Below are positions 23,681 through 31,835 of a DNA stretch of 35,549 nt, piece by piece. The stretch is taken from contig JAFSZS010000059.1 of the NCBI GenBank assembly GCA_017455645.1, positions 1 to 35,549 on the forward strand, in the 5' to 3' direction. The position numbers were made by a program, and so were the translations under genes. The stretch comes from Selenomonadaceae bacterium. Lineage in GTDB: Bacteria > Bacillota > Negativicutes > Selenomonadales > Selenomonadaceae. The notes beneath the pieces are model-generated. The model saw nothing but the letters and a program-made list of their open reading frames with translations, ran no database searches and had not been told where the DNA came from. Positions within the stretch are counted from its first letter, which is position 1; the number at the start of each line of letters is the position of its first letter.

Positions 23681-24571
23681 TTGAGATTAACCGCCGTAAT
23701 TGCAAAGTCAAAAGTTTTTAGATATTTCGGTATGACTTTCGGCTGTTTAATCGCCGCGTGTTCAATAAATTTGTTCGTCGTGCCGAGTCATCTTTTGACC
23801 GGCGGAGTTACGGGCATTGCAATGATAATTTATTATTTGGCGGAATTGCCAATAGGTGTACAAACTTTCATTTACAATATCCCGCTGCTTATCGCTTCAT
23901 ACAAATTTATGGGCAGGGATTATACAGTTGACGTTGTAATTGGAACGGTAATTTTTTCAATTTGTTTGGACGCCACGAAATTTTTAAACTCCTGCGCGCC
24001 GGTTAATGATTTAATGTTGGCGTCGATTTACGGCGGCGTTTTCAACGGCTTAGGTTACGGGATTGTTTTCAGAATGAACGGCTCAACCGGCGGCTTTGAT
24101 ATTTTGGGGGCGATTGTAAAAAAATTCTATTCAATGAATATGGGCTCAACCATTTTTGCTTTTAACTGTTGCATTGTCAGCGTTGCCGGATTTTTATTTG
24201 GGATTCAACCCGCGCTTTTCACTTTAATTTGTATGTATGTTACTTCGCACGTTACGGACAAAGTTATTGTCGGTTTGAATCAAAGAAAGGCAGTGCTGAT
24301 AGTTTCAGAAAACGCGGCGGATATTGCCGAAGCGATTATGTACGAAATGAGGCGCGGAGTAACTTTTTTGCACGGGCAGGGAGCTTACAGCGGCAAAGAG
24401 CGGCAAGTGATTATGGTTGCGCTTAGTCTTACCGAAATTGCCAAACTCAAAATGATTATAGATACTTTGGACAAAAATGCATTTTTTATTATGATGTCGG
24501 CAAATGAAGTAGTTGGGCGCGGCTTTACTTTACCGCGACGGACGAAAGAATTTAGGGAAATACGGCAATGA
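23681..24571 (+). CDS. YitT family membrane protein
   Basis: The 296-residue protein has about five membrane segments in its first 190 residues. These include FGCLIAACSINLFVVPSHLL followed by TGGVTGIAMIIYYL, VVIGTVIFSICLDATKFL, and GFLFGIQPALFTLICMYV. A cytoplasmic C-terminal domain (KAVLIVSENAADIAEAIM to the end) follows, the DUF2179 fold. The early SHLLTGGVTGIA and NGSTGGFDILG segments are hallmarks of YitT/YebE-type proteins of Bacillota. Their transport function is not established. It starts with TTG at 23681, with AAGGGGGGA 6 bases upstream. Confidence 0.9.
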   Translation: MRLTAVIAKSKVFRYFGMTFGCLIAACSINLFVVPSHLLTGGVTGIAMIIYYLAELPIGVQTFIYNIPLLIASYKFMGRDYTVDVVIGTVIFSICLDATKFLNSCAPVNDLMLASIYGGVFNGLGYGIVFRMNGSTGGFDILGAIVKKFYSMNMGSTIFAFNCCIVSVAGFLFGIQPALFTLICMYVTSHVTDKVIVGLNQRKAVLIVSENAADIAEAIMYEMRRGVTFLHGQGAYSGKERQVIMVALSLTEIAKLKMIIDTLDKNAFFIMMSANEVVGRGFTLPRRTKEFREIRQ

Positions 24572-24610
24572 AAAATTTTTCTGCCTGATTCCTGGAAAGG
24601 AGATTTTAAA

Positions 24611-25351
24611 TTGGAAATTATTTATCTGCTAAACAGCGGATTTATGATTAGAGACGAGCAAACGCTTTTAGTTTTTGACGATTACGAAGACCCGGAAAAA
24701 GTTGTTGACCGCGCGGTTAAAAAAGGCAATTTTGAGCATTTATACATTTTCGCAAGTCACGCACATTTTGACCACTTCGACACGCACATTAGGGCGTATT
24801 CAGATCAAGTAACGCGTTACATTTTCAGCACTGATATTAAACGTACCAAACGAGCCAAAATTTTTCCTGCCGAAAATATTGTTTATATGAGAAAGTACAG
24901 CGATTGGCGGGACGAAAATATAAAAATTTATACCTACGATTCAACCGATGTTGGAGTTTCATTTTTGGTTGAAACAAATTCCGGCGCAAGAATTTTTCAC
25001 GCGGGCGATTTTAATTGGTGGCATTGGGAAGGCGACACTGAAGAAAATAAAAATTTGGCGAAAAGAATTTTTTTGAAACAATTAAAGCGAATGAAAGGGC
25101 TTGAAGTTGACGTTGCTTTTTTCCCTGTTGACGGCAGGCTCGGCGATTCTCAAGAATTGGGCGTTACGGAATTTTTGAAAAATGTTGAAACAAAATCTTT
25201 GGTTGCAATGCACCGCGTAGGTTATCCCGCGTGGATTCCTTCATACAAATTTAAATTGGAAATTGTTGAGCCGCTGCCTATTTGGTCGCCCGTTGAACCC
25301 GGCGCAAAACGTTTTTTTGTTGATAATAAATTTCTTGAACAGAAAGGATAA
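24611..25351 (+). CDS. MBL-fold metal-dependent hydrolase
   Basis: The 246-residue metallo-beta-lactamase-fold protein has the HxHxDH metal motif in FASHAHFDHFDTH. Further ligands are probable in FHAGDFNWWHW and VAMHRVGYP. The fold class, with a beta-sandwich core and no extra domains, resembles UlaG/YycJ-type proteins of unknown substrate. It starts with TTG at 24611 with AAAGGAGA 7 bases upstream. It ends 6 bases before greA, so it belongs to the same transcript as greA and lysS. The substrate cannot be inferred. Confidence 0.88.
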   Translation: MEIIYLLNSGFMIRDEQTLLVFDDYEDPEKVVDRAVKKGNFEHLYIFASHAHFDHFDTHIRAYSDQVTRYIFSTDIKRTKRAKIFPAENIVYMRKYSDWRDENIKIYTYDSTDVGVSFLVETNSGARIFHAGDFNWWHWEGDTEENKNLAKRIFLKQLKRMKGLEVDVAFFPVDGRLGDSQELGVTEFLKNVETKSLVAMHRVGYPAWIPSYKFKLEIVEPLPIWSPVEPGAKRFFVDNKFLEQKG

Positions 25352-25357
25352 ATTACA

Positions 25358-26311
25358 ATGGCTGAAAAAAAAGTAATGTTGACGCAGGAAGGCTACGACG
25401 AACTTGTAGCAAGACTTGAACATTTAAAAAGCGTCCGCCGCATTGAAGTTGCTGACAGATTAAAAGCGGCTATTGCACTTGGAGACCTTAGCGAAAACTC
25501 GGAATATACTGACGCAAAAAACGAACAGGCTTTTCTCGAAGGCGAAATTGTAGACTTAGAAAATCAAATTCGTAATGCTGAAATTATCCAACAATCTAAA
25601 ACAGATGGAATTAAAATTAGTGTTCGCTCTTCAGAAGCTTATGTTGAAGATGATGAACCAATTTACCAATATACTTATGCAATTGTTCGCTCCACAAAAA
25701 GAGGACTCTATATTATGGTTTATGAAAATGACCAAACCAAACCCAAATATATAATTGACAAAGATATGATTGACAGAATTAAAAAAGATATGATTGACAG
25801 GATAAAAAAGGACGAAGAAGAAAAAAAGAAAAAATCCGAAGACTACAAAAAAAATTTAGAGGAAACTTCAAAAAGAAAGTTTATTTTGGCCAAAGAAGAT
25901 ACCGCAGAAAATAACGAAAGACCGGAAGTCATGCATTGGCGTATTGGCAATGAACTTATGCAAAAAAAGGTAAACGATGTTGTAAAGCTTGCCAAGGGAT
26001 TCAATAATGCTATTTTTTATGAAGTTACAGATATAGTGGAAGTTGTTACACTGGGGAGCAAAGTTCGTATTCGTTTTCCTGAAAATATTAATAATCCCTA
26101 TAAAGATACTGATGAAAATTATGACAAAGTTACCGATACCTATACCTACACTATTGTTGGTACAACAGAAACTAATCCCGACGAAGGAAAAATTTCTGAT
26201 GAATCGCCGGTAGGAGATGCTTTGCTTGGGCAACCTGCCGGTAGTGTCGTTCCGGTTTATTCCCCACGCGGCATTCTTTCATATGAAATTGTCGATATTA
26301 TTCAAAATTAA
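25358..26311 (+). CDS. greA: Transcript cleavage factor GreA with an extra, GreA-like C-terminal domain
   Basis: GreA rescues backtracked RNA polymerase by inserting its coiled coil into the secondary channel. Residues 1-78 are a normal GreA coiled coil, including tip acids in LGDLSENSEY. Residues 229-317 are a normal FKBP-like C-terminal domain (VVTLGSKVRIRF, YTYTIVGTT, GKISDESPVGDALLG, YEIVDI). Between them lie about 150 additional residues; ordinary GreA has about 158 in total. This insert looks like a second, degenerate copy of the C-terminal domain: YQYTYAIVRST matches YTYTIVGTT, and IGNELMQKKVNDVV...FYEVTDIV matches VGDALLGQPAGSVV...YEIVDII. It is split by a Lys/Glu-rich helix with a 24-base tandem duplication (25760-25807). 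Its place before lysS is the standard greA locus. Confidence 0.92.
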   Translation: MAEKKVMLTQEGYDELVARLEHLKSVRRIEVADRLKAAIALGDLSENSEYTDAKNEQAFLEGEIVDLENQIRNAEIIQQSKTDGIKISVRSSEAYVEDDEPIYQYTYAIVRSTKRGLYIMVYENDQTKPKYIIDKDMIDRIKKDMIDRIKKDEEEKKKKSEDYKKNLEETSKRKFILAKEDTAENNERPEVMHWRIGNELMQKKVNDVVKLAKGFNNAIFYEVTDIVEVVTLGSKVRIRFPENINNPYKDTDENYDKVTDTYTYTIVGTTETNPDEGKISDESPVGDALLGQPAGSVVPVYSPRGILSYEIVDIIQN

Positions 26312-26323
26312 AGGAGTTTTCTA

Positions 26324-27820
26324 ATGGCTAAAAATTTACAGGAACAGCCGCCGGTTGACGAAAATATTTTGATACAGGCGCGCCACGATAAACTCAACGC
26401 CTTCATTGAAAAAGGAATTGCGCCTTTCGGTCATCGCTACGAAGTCACGCACCACGCCGCAGATATTCGCGCACAGTTCGGCGATATTGAAAACGAACAA
26501 GACGCGGGCGAAGTTCAAATTGCAGGAAGAATTATGGCAATTCGCGGACACGGCAAGGCAAGTTTCGGCACTTTGGCTGATCGTACCGGCAACATTCAAA
26601 TTTATTTCAAGCTTGATATTTTGGGCGAAGAAAAATATTCGCAGTTTAAACTTTTGGATATTGGGGATATTATAGGACTGCGCGGGCAAGTTTTCAAAAC
26701 TAAGCGCGGCGAATTAACCGTTCGCGTTGAAGATTTTGATTTACTTTCAAAGTCACTTCGTCCACTTCCTGAAAAATTTCACGGCTTGAAAGATGTTGAA
26801 ATTCGGTATCGTCAACGCTATTTAGATTTAATTGTAAATCCTGAAGTCAGAGAAACTTTTTTGAAGCGTACAAAAATTATTCAAGCGATACGTCAATATC
26901 TGGACGAAAGAAATTTTGTTGAGGTTGAAACGCCTATTCTTTCGACAATCGCAGGCGGCGCGGCGGCTCGTCCTTTCATTACGCCCCATAACACGCTGGA
27001 TATTGATTTATATTTGAGAATTGCAACCGAATTAAATTTGAAACGGCTGATTGTCGGCGGCTTTGAAAGAGTTTACGAAATTGGCAGGATTTTCAGAAAT
27101 GAAGGAATGGACAACCGCCACAATCCCGAATTTACGAGCGTTGAAATTTATCAAGCTTACGGCGATTATAACGATTTAATTGACGTGACGGAGGGTATTT
27201 GTTGCCTTGCCGCCGAAAAAGTTTTGGGTACAACGAAAATTACTTATCAGGGCGTTGAAATGGATTTAAAGAATCCGCCGAGAATTTCAATGAATGACGC
27301 CGTAAAAAATAAAACCGGCAAAGATTTTTTGTCCTGCGCGACGGTTGAAGAGGCGCGGGCAATGGCTGATGAAATTGGCGTACCCTATGAAAAGCGTTTT
27401 GGTATTGGCGGGATTTTAAACGCGGTTTTTGAAGCGAAAGTTGAAGAAGATTTAATTCAGCCGATTTTTATAACAGGGCATCCAACCGAAATTTCGCCGC
27501 TTGCCAAAAAGAATCCCAACGACCCGCGCATTACAGACAGATTTGAATTTTTTGTTTACGGGCGTGAACTTGCAAACGGCTTTACAGAATTGAATGACCC
27601 TATCGACCAAAAGGCGCGTTTTGAGGAACAATTAAAGGCACGTGAAGCCGGCGACGACGAGGCGCACGTTATGGATACTGATTTTATTTGCGCGCTTGAA
27701 TATGGCTTGCCACCGACGGGCGGGCTTGGTATTGGTGTTGACAGGCTTGTTATGTTTTTGACTGATTCCGCGTCAATTCGTGACGTTTTACTTTTCCCCA
27801 CTATGAAAGTTATTGATTAG
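26324..27820 (+). CDS. lysS: Lysyl-tRNA synthetase (class II)
   Basis: This 498-residue enzyme charges tRNA-Lys. The N-terminal anticodon-binding OB fold includes [18 protein letters not shown] and then IQIYFKLD. The class II core has motif 2 around [16 protein letters not shown], plus [20 protein letters not shown] and [20 protein letters not shown]. Motif 3 lies in [17 protein letters not shown]. Length is normal. It has AAAGGAG before ATG and lies 12 bases after greA, so the two are co-transcribed. No T-box precedes it, as it is inside the operon. Confidence 0.98.
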   Translation: MAKNLQEQPPVDENILIQARHDKLNAFIEKGIAPFGHRYEVTHHAADIRAQFGDIENEQDAGEVQIAGRIMAIRGHGKASFGTLADRTGNIQIYFKLDILGEEKYSQFKLLDIGDIIGLRGQVFKTKRGELTVRVEDFDLLSKSLRPLPEKFHGLKDVEIRYRQRYLDLIVNPEVRETFLKRTKIIQAIRQYLDERNFVEVETPILSTIAGGAAARPFITPHNTLDIDLYLRIATELNLKRLIVGGFERVYEIGRIFRNEGMDNRHNPEFTSVEIYQAYGDYNDLIDVTEGICCLAAEKVLGTTKITYQGVEMDLKNPPRISMNDAVKNKTGKDFLSCATVEEARAMADEIGVPYEKRFGIGGILNAVFEAKVEEDLIQPIFITGHPTEISPLAKKNPNDPRITDRFEFFVYGRELANGFTELNDPIDQKARFEEQLKAREAGDDEAHVMDTDFICALEYGLPPTGGLGIGVDRLVMFLTDSASIRDVLLFPTMKVID

Positions 27821-27833
27821 GGTACTAGGGGTA

Positions 27834-27895
27834 AAGGGATATAGGGATACAGGGGATAGAGATTTAAAAAGTTTCCCTATATCCCTAGAACCCTA
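27834..27895 (+). terminator. Long repetitive hairpin after lysS
   Basis: G-rich units (AGGGATATAGGGATA) pair with C-rich units (TCCCTATATCCCT) across a short A/T loop, giving a long imperfect stem in the 108-base lysS-serA gap. A T-tract is not obvious after it, so terminator function is likely but not certain. The unit structure resembles a small tandem repeat on each arm. Confidence 0.5.
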
Positions 27896-27928
27896 TATCT
27901 CTAAAAGCGACTGAAAGGAGTTTTCCAC

Positions 27929-29497
27929 TTGTACACTATCCTTGCTGTTGACGGTATCGCCGCCGAAGGTATAGAAATTCTCAAAAAAAATTTTAACGTC
28001 GAAGTTCACGACAAAATTTCTGCTGAGGAACTTTTGGAAATTATACCGAAATTTGACGCGCTGATAGTTCGCTCGGCGTCAAAAGTTACTGCTGAAGTTA
28101 TCGCCCGCGCCCAAAATTTAAAAATAATTGGTCGCGCAGGCGTCGGCGTTGACAATATCGACGTAAAAGCCGCAACTGAACGCGGTATCATTGTCATAAA
28201 TTCGCCAGACGGTAATACAATCGCCGCAACCGAGCATACTTTTGCAATGATGGCGGCACTTTCCAGAAATATCCCGCAAGCCAATAAAACTATGCACGCG
28301 GGCGGCTGGGACAGAAAAAAATTTGTCGGCGTCGAATTGCGCAATAAAACTTTGGCGGTTATCGGCTTGGGCAGAATCGGCGCGGGCGTTGCAAAACGTG
28401 CGCAAGCTTTTTTAATGAATGTCATTGCTTACGACCCCTTTGTTAGTGCTGAACGCGCTGAAAGTCTCGGCGTTAAACTTGTTGAGCTTGACGAACTTTT
28501 CAAAACTGCAGATTTTATTACAGTTCATATGCCGCTTAACAAAAATACTGAAAATATGATAACCCTCGACAAAATTAAAATGATGAAACCCACAACGCGC
28601 CTGATTAACTGCGCACGCGGCGGAATTATCAACGAAAGTGATTTAGCCTTTGCACTGAAAGAAAAATTAATTGCGGGCGCGGCTGTTGACGTTTTCACAA
28701 CTGAACCGCTTGCAGAAAATTCGCCGTTCCGTGAACTCGACAATATAATTTTGACTCCACACTTGGGCGCGTCGACGATTGAGGCGCAAATTGGAGTTTC
28801 GCTCGATGTTGCAAACGGAATTGTTGACGCGCTTAACAATCGCCCCGTTTCAACCGCAGTAAATATGCCGCACATTCCCGCGCACATTCTCAAAAAACTT
28901 GCGCCTTATATTACGCTTGCAGAAAGACTCGGGCGCACAATTACCGCGCTTAGCAAAAATCCAATTTCCAATATCGAAGTTAAAATTAACGGCAAAATTA
29001 CCGAAGATACCACGTCAATAATTTCAACCGCCGTATTGCAGGGCGTTTTGTCTACTGCTATTGAGCATGTCAATTTGGTTAATGCAAATTTGCTCGCGCA
29101 GGACAGGGGAATTAAACTTTCTGAAGTTACTTCAAATGTTGAGGGCGATTTTTCAAATACCGTTACAGTTACGGCTAATGACAATTCTGTAACCGGTACA
29201 TTATTTGGCAATGAAGAAAGAATTGTGCTGATAAATAATTTCCGCGTTGACGTTGACCCGCACGCAAGAATTTTAATTTGTCCGCACATTAACCGCCCCG
29301 GCGTCATTGGGGAAGTTGGTACAATTTTGGCTGACTACAACATTAATATTTCAAGTATGCAAGTCGGCAAAACTGATATTGGCGGTACAAATTTAATGGT
29401 CTTGACTGTCGACAATCCAATTTCCAAGGCTGTTATCGACAAAGTTAAAAGTTCGGAGGCAATTTTTGACGTTACGCTGGTTGCCTTTGATGAGTGA
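27929..29497 (+). CDS. serA: D-3-phosphoglycerate dehydrogenase
   Basis: The 522-residue, long form of SerA oxidises 3-phosphoglycerate to phosphohydroxypyruvate, the first step of serine synthesis. The substrate domain is interrupted by the NAD-binding domain (VIGLGRIGAGVAKRAQAF). Catalytic residues are Arg in NCARGGIINESDL, Glu in VFTTEPL, and His in ILTPHLGAST. An intervening allosteric-substrate-binding region follows (about 315-440). A C-terminal ACT domain (NRPGVIGEVGTILADYNINI) is expected to give serine feedback control. It starts with TTG at 27929, 8 bases after AAAGGAG. comEA follows after 6 bases. Confidence 0.97.
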   Translation: MYTILAVDGIAAEGIEILKKNFNVEVHDKISAEELLEIIPKFDALIVRSASKVTAEVIARAQNLKIIGRAGVGVDNIDVKAATERGIIVINSPDGNTIAATEHTFAMMAALSRNIPQANKTMHAGGWDRKKFVGVELRNKTLAVIGLGRIGAGVAKRAQAFLMNVIAYDPFVSAERAESLGVKLVELDELFKTADFITVHMPLNKNTENMITLDKIKMMKPTTRLINCARGGIINESDLAFALKEKLIAGAAVDVFTTEPLAENSPFRELDNIILTPHLGASTIEAQIGVSLDVANGIVDALNNRPVSTAVNMPHIPAHILKKLAPYITLAERLGRTITALSKNPISNIEVKINGKITEDTTSIISTAVLQGVLSTAIEHVNLVNANLLAQDRGIKLSEVTSNVEGDFSNTVTVTANDNSVTGTLFGNEERIVLINNFRVDVDPHARILICPHINRPGVIGEVGTILADYNINISSMQVGKTDIGGTNLMVLTVDNPISKAVIDKVKSSEAIFDVTLVAFDE

Positions 29498-29503
29498 AAC
29501 AGT

Positions 29504-30070
29504 ATGAAAAATAAAATTATTGTAAGTGCAATTTCAGCCGTCATAATTTTGGCGGCTTTTTTTCTATATGATAATAATTCAAAAGATGTTACGGTTGCAG
29601 AAAATGTGGAGCCTGTCAAAAAAGAAATCAGCGTTTACGTTTCGGGGCAAGTGAAAACGCCTGCGGTTGTAACTTTGGAAGATAACGGGAAATTGCGGGC
29701 GGTTGATGCGGTTAATGCAGTTGGCGGGCTTACAGATTTAGCTGATACTGAAACTATAAATCTTGCCGAGCCGCTTTTTGACGGTCAACATATTCACGTA
29801 CCTACCAAAGAAATTTTTTTGCAGGAATTGCCAAATTCTCCAGCTGGTAAATCTTTTGGCGGCGTCGCGCAGAGCAATTTGATTAACATTAACACTGCCG
29901 ACGAAAAAGAATTACAAAATATTCGTGGTGTCGGACCGGTTATCGCAGGGCGAATTGTTGAGTACCGCACGAATAACGGCGCGTTTCAATCTATCGAAGA
30001 AATTAAAAAAGTGCGCGGTATCGGCGAAAAAACTTTTGAAAAAATGAAGGATTCTATTACTGTAAATTGA
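29504..30070 (+). CDS. comEA: Competence protein ComEA (SLBB plus helix-hairpin-helix DNA-binding)
   Basis: The 188-residue protein has an N-terminal membrane anchor (IIVSAISAVIILAAFFLY). An SLBB-type domain follows at about 45-105 (ISVYVSGQVKTPAVVTL through EPLFDGQHIHVP). A C-terminal tandem helix-hairpin-helix unit completes it (ININTADEKELQNIRGVGPV, then KKVRGIGEKTFEKMKDSI). ComEA is the membrane-anchored double-stranded DNA receptor that feeds DNA to the ComEC channel in natural transformation. comEC is not adjacent here; its usual neighbour has been replaced by a CRISPR-like locus. The ribosome binding site is weak, so coupling to serA is probable. Confidence 0.93.
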   Translation: MKNKIIVSAISAVIILAAFFLYDNNSKDVTVAENVEPVKKEISVYVSGQVKTPAVVTLEDNGKLRAVDAVNAVGGLTDLADTETINLAEPLFDGQHIHVPTKEIFLQELPNSPAGKSFGGVAQSNLININTADEKELQNIRGVGPVIAGRIVEYRTNNGAFQSIEEIKKVRGIGEKTFEKMKDSITVN

Positions 30071-30075
30071 ATTTT

Positions 30076-30112
30076 TCGTAGAGGCGGGATTCTTGAAAAC
30101 TTTCTCGCCTCT
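30076..30112 (+). terminator. Possible terminator after comEA
   Basis: AGAGGCG and CGCCTCT (30080-30086, 30106-30112) form a 7-bp stem with a 19-base loop, starting 10 bases after the comEA stop. The T-rich stretch comes only several bases later, so efficiency is doubtful. Confidence 0.45.
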
Positions 30113-30128
30113 GCTTGAAAAATTTTTC

Positions 30129-30157
30129 TTGCAAAATTTTAAATTATGAATTATACT
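30129..30157 (+). promoter_or_regulatory. Promoter of the CRISPR-like array transcript
   Basis: TTGCAA (30129-30134) and TATACT (30152-30157) are separated by 17 bases. The predicted start is near 30164, about 150 bases before the first repeat and in the direction in which the array has its terminator. Confidence 0.7.
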
Positions 30158-30159
30158 AA

Positions 30160-30312
30160 AAACGGCTTAAGGGAGAAATCCGCGCCGCAGGCGTCAGGAC
30201 GCCATTTACAGCACTTTTGGAGGCGAAAAACCCTTGAAATTGTCTGAAAATTATTTCCGCGCCGCAAACCCCTATTTTGAGCCGCATTGCAACGCCATTT
30301 TCAAGGGCTAGG
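30160..30312 (+). other. Structured, GC-rich leader RNA of the array
   Basis: The leader is richer in G+C than its surroundings. The 10-mer CCGCGCCGCA occurs twice (30180-30189, 30257-30266). A GGCGTCAGGACGCC hairpin lies at 30190-30203. CCCTTGAAA (30231-30239) can pair with TTTCAAGGG (30299-30307) to close a 59-base domain just before the first repeat. CRISPR leaders are normally AT-rich and unstructured, so this may be a separate RNA element. There is no convincing reading frame. Confidence 0.5.
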
Positions 30313-30665
30313 GTTTAGAAATGCTTTCCCCGTAAGGGGTCGGAAACGTTTTTGTGATTTCTATTAAACAACCTAAGTTTGTATACTTTAAAGTTTAGAA
30401 ATGCTTTCCCCGTAAGGGGTCGGAAACTGTTCTCATAGTCCAACTCTTTGGAAGCAAGTAAGACGTGTTTAGAAATGCTTTCCCCGTAAGGGGTCGGAAA
30501 CAGTTGGAGTTTGTAAACTTTAAACGTTGTATTCTTATCCACAAGTTTAGAAATGCTTTCCCCGTAAGGGGTCGGCAAAATGCAAAGTCGCCAAAATGTA
30601 TAAATGGTAACCTCGTTACCAAAACTAATAATTTAAAAATATTTTCCCCCGTAAGGGGTCTGAAC
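30313..30665 (+). CRISPR. Small CRISPR-like array: five 35-base repeats, no cas genes
   Basis: Repeats of 35 bases start at 30313, 30393, 30467, 30545 and 30631. Each begins GTTTAGAAATGC, carries the hairpin CCCCGTAAGGGG, and ends GGTCGGAAAC. The first three are identical. The fourth has a changed end (GTCGGCAAA), and the fifth is degenerate throughout (ATTTAAAAATATTTTCCCCC). Degeneration at the right end and the promoter at the left both point to plus-strand transcription. Spacers are 45, 39, 43 and about 51 bases, a wide range. The GGAAAC end resembles 5' handles of several type I and III repeats. Spacers 1 and 3 share GTTTGTA(T/A)ACTTTAAA. No cas gene is in the window. Confidence 0.72.
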
Positions 30666-30679
30666 AAAAAAAAATTAAC

Positions 30680-30702
30680 CGCCCGTAAAAAGGCGTTTTT
30701 TT
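30680..30702 (+). terminator. Rho-independent terminator ending the array transcript
   Basis: CGCC-CGTAAAAA-GGCG is followed by seven T, 15 bases after the last repeat on the plus strand. Confidence 0.75.
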
Positions 30703-30710
30703 AGTGCAAC

Positions 30711-30741
30711 AAAAAAAGACTAAGGGAAAAATCCCCTAGTC
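30711..30741 (-). terminator. Rho-independent terminator of aroF
   Basis: On the minus strand GACTAGGGGA pairs with TCCCTTAGTC across a short T loop, followed by seven T. It lies 30 bases after the aroF stop. Confidence 0.82.
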
Positions 30742-30776
30742 CTTAACCCTTAACCCTTAATCCCTAGTCCTTAATC
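30741..30776. repeat. Short CCTTAA(C/T)-type tandem repeat at the aroF 3' end
   Basis: About five units of the type CCTTAACC/CCTTAATC/CCTAGT run up to and into the aroF stop codon. The unit is close to seven bases long. A similar G-rich motif family occurs after lysS (27834-27895). Confidence 0.6.
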
Positions 30777-31802
30777 AATGACGATAGGATTTAAATTTTC
30801 GTCCTTCATAAACTTAGCAATTTTTTTAACGCCGTTCATTAAGTCAAGGTAATGTTCCTGCGTCAAAGACTGCGAGCCATCAGAAAGTGCCTTCGCAGGA
30901 TTCGGATGAACTTCCATCATTAAGCCGTCCGCACCCGCCGCAATAGCCGCAAAAGCCATTGGTTTAATCATTCGCCATTTGCCCGTACCGTGCGAAGGGT
31001 CAACGATTATTGGCAAATGTGATAAATGTTTGACGGCGGCAACCGCGCTTAAATCTAAAGTGTTACGTGTGTAAGTTTCGTAAGTTCTAATTCCACGTTC
31101 GCACAAAATAACGTTTGGATTGTCATTCATAATATATTCGGCGGCGTTAAGCCATTCGTCGATTGTTGCGGCAAGCCCGCGTTTCAACATTACGGGTTTT
31201 CCGCACTTGCCGACTTCCTTAAGCAAGCCGAAATTTTGCATATTACGCGCGCCAATTTGTAAAATGTCAGAATACTCGGCAACAGGCGCAATTCCTTCAA
31301 CCGTTGTAACTTCAGTGATAATTTTTAAGCCGGTACGTTCCCGCGCCTCTGCAAGAATTTTTAAGCCTTCAACTTCCAGCCCTTGAAAAGAATAAGGCGA
31401 AGTGCGGGGCTTGTACGCGCCGCCGCGCAGGAATTGTGCGCCGCCCGCTTTTACAATATCAGCCGCTGCAAAAAGTTGTTCACGTGATTCAACCGCGCAA
31501 GGTCCCGCCATTATCGCAGGTTCATCGCCGCCGATTTTTACGCCGTCCACGTCAATAACTGTATTTTGAGGATGAAATTCACGGCTTGCAAGTTTGTAAC
31601 TTTTTGAAATTGCGACGCTGTTTTCAACGCCCGGCAGTGCGTCAATCGCCACGGATACCAATTTTGTTTTATCGCCAATGACGCCAATAATTTTTTGTTG
31701 TGCGCCCTCCATAATTTTTGCCTGAAGTCCGGCGGCTTCAACTACCCGCGTAACCTCGACAATGTTTTCAAGCGTTGCTTCGGGACGCATTATAATTACC
31801 AT
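30771..31802 (-). CDS. aroF: 3-Deoxy-7-phosphoheptulonate synthase (DAHP synthase, type I-beta)
   Basis: The 343-residue enzyme joins phosphoenolpyruvate and erythrose 4-phosphate in the first step of aromatic amino acid synthesis. The TIM barrel carries MAGPCAVESREQL, then LRGGAYKPRTSPYSFQGL, with metal and PEP ligands in PVMLKRGL, PIIVDPSHGTGKW and MMEVHPNP. Residues 1-70 (MVIIMRPEATLENIVEVTRV) form the small ferredoxin-like regulatory domain of I-beta enzymes such as that of Thermotoga, which mediates feedback inhibition. A GGGGGAAA site precedes the ATG. pheA of the same pathway lies 1.3 kb upstream on the same strand, separated by a NADAR gene and a repeat block. Confidence 0.96.
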   Translation of the reverse strand: MVIIMRPEATLENIVEVTRVVEAAGLQAKIMEGAQQKIIGVIGDKTKLVSVAIDALPGVENSVAISKSYKLASREFHPQNTVIDVDGVKIGGDEPAIMAGPCAVESREQLFAAADIVKAGGAQFLRGGAYKPRTSPYSFQGLEVEGLKILAEARERTGLKIITEVTTVEGIAPVAEYSDILQIGARNMQNFGLLKEVGKCGKPVMLKRGLAATIDEWLNAAEYIMNDNPNVILCERGIRTYETYTRNTLDLSAVAAVKHLSHLPIIVDPSHGTGKWRMIKPMAFAAIAAGADGLMMEVHPNPAKALSDGSQSLTQEHYLDLMNGVKKIAKFMKDENLNPIVID

Positions 31803-31835
31803 AAAAAATTTCCCCCATTAATTCTATAACACAAA

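Noticed and set aside
30315-30667. Minus-strand frames of 87-90 codons with repeated PLRGKHF/PLTGKAFLN segments
   Set aside because: The repeats are the CRISPR-like repeat units translated; no ribosome binding site and no family.
30129-30704. Retron or group II intron RNA
   Set aside because: A structured leader and repeats might suggest a retron, but there is no reverse transcriptase gene and no msr/msd inverted repeat arrangement.
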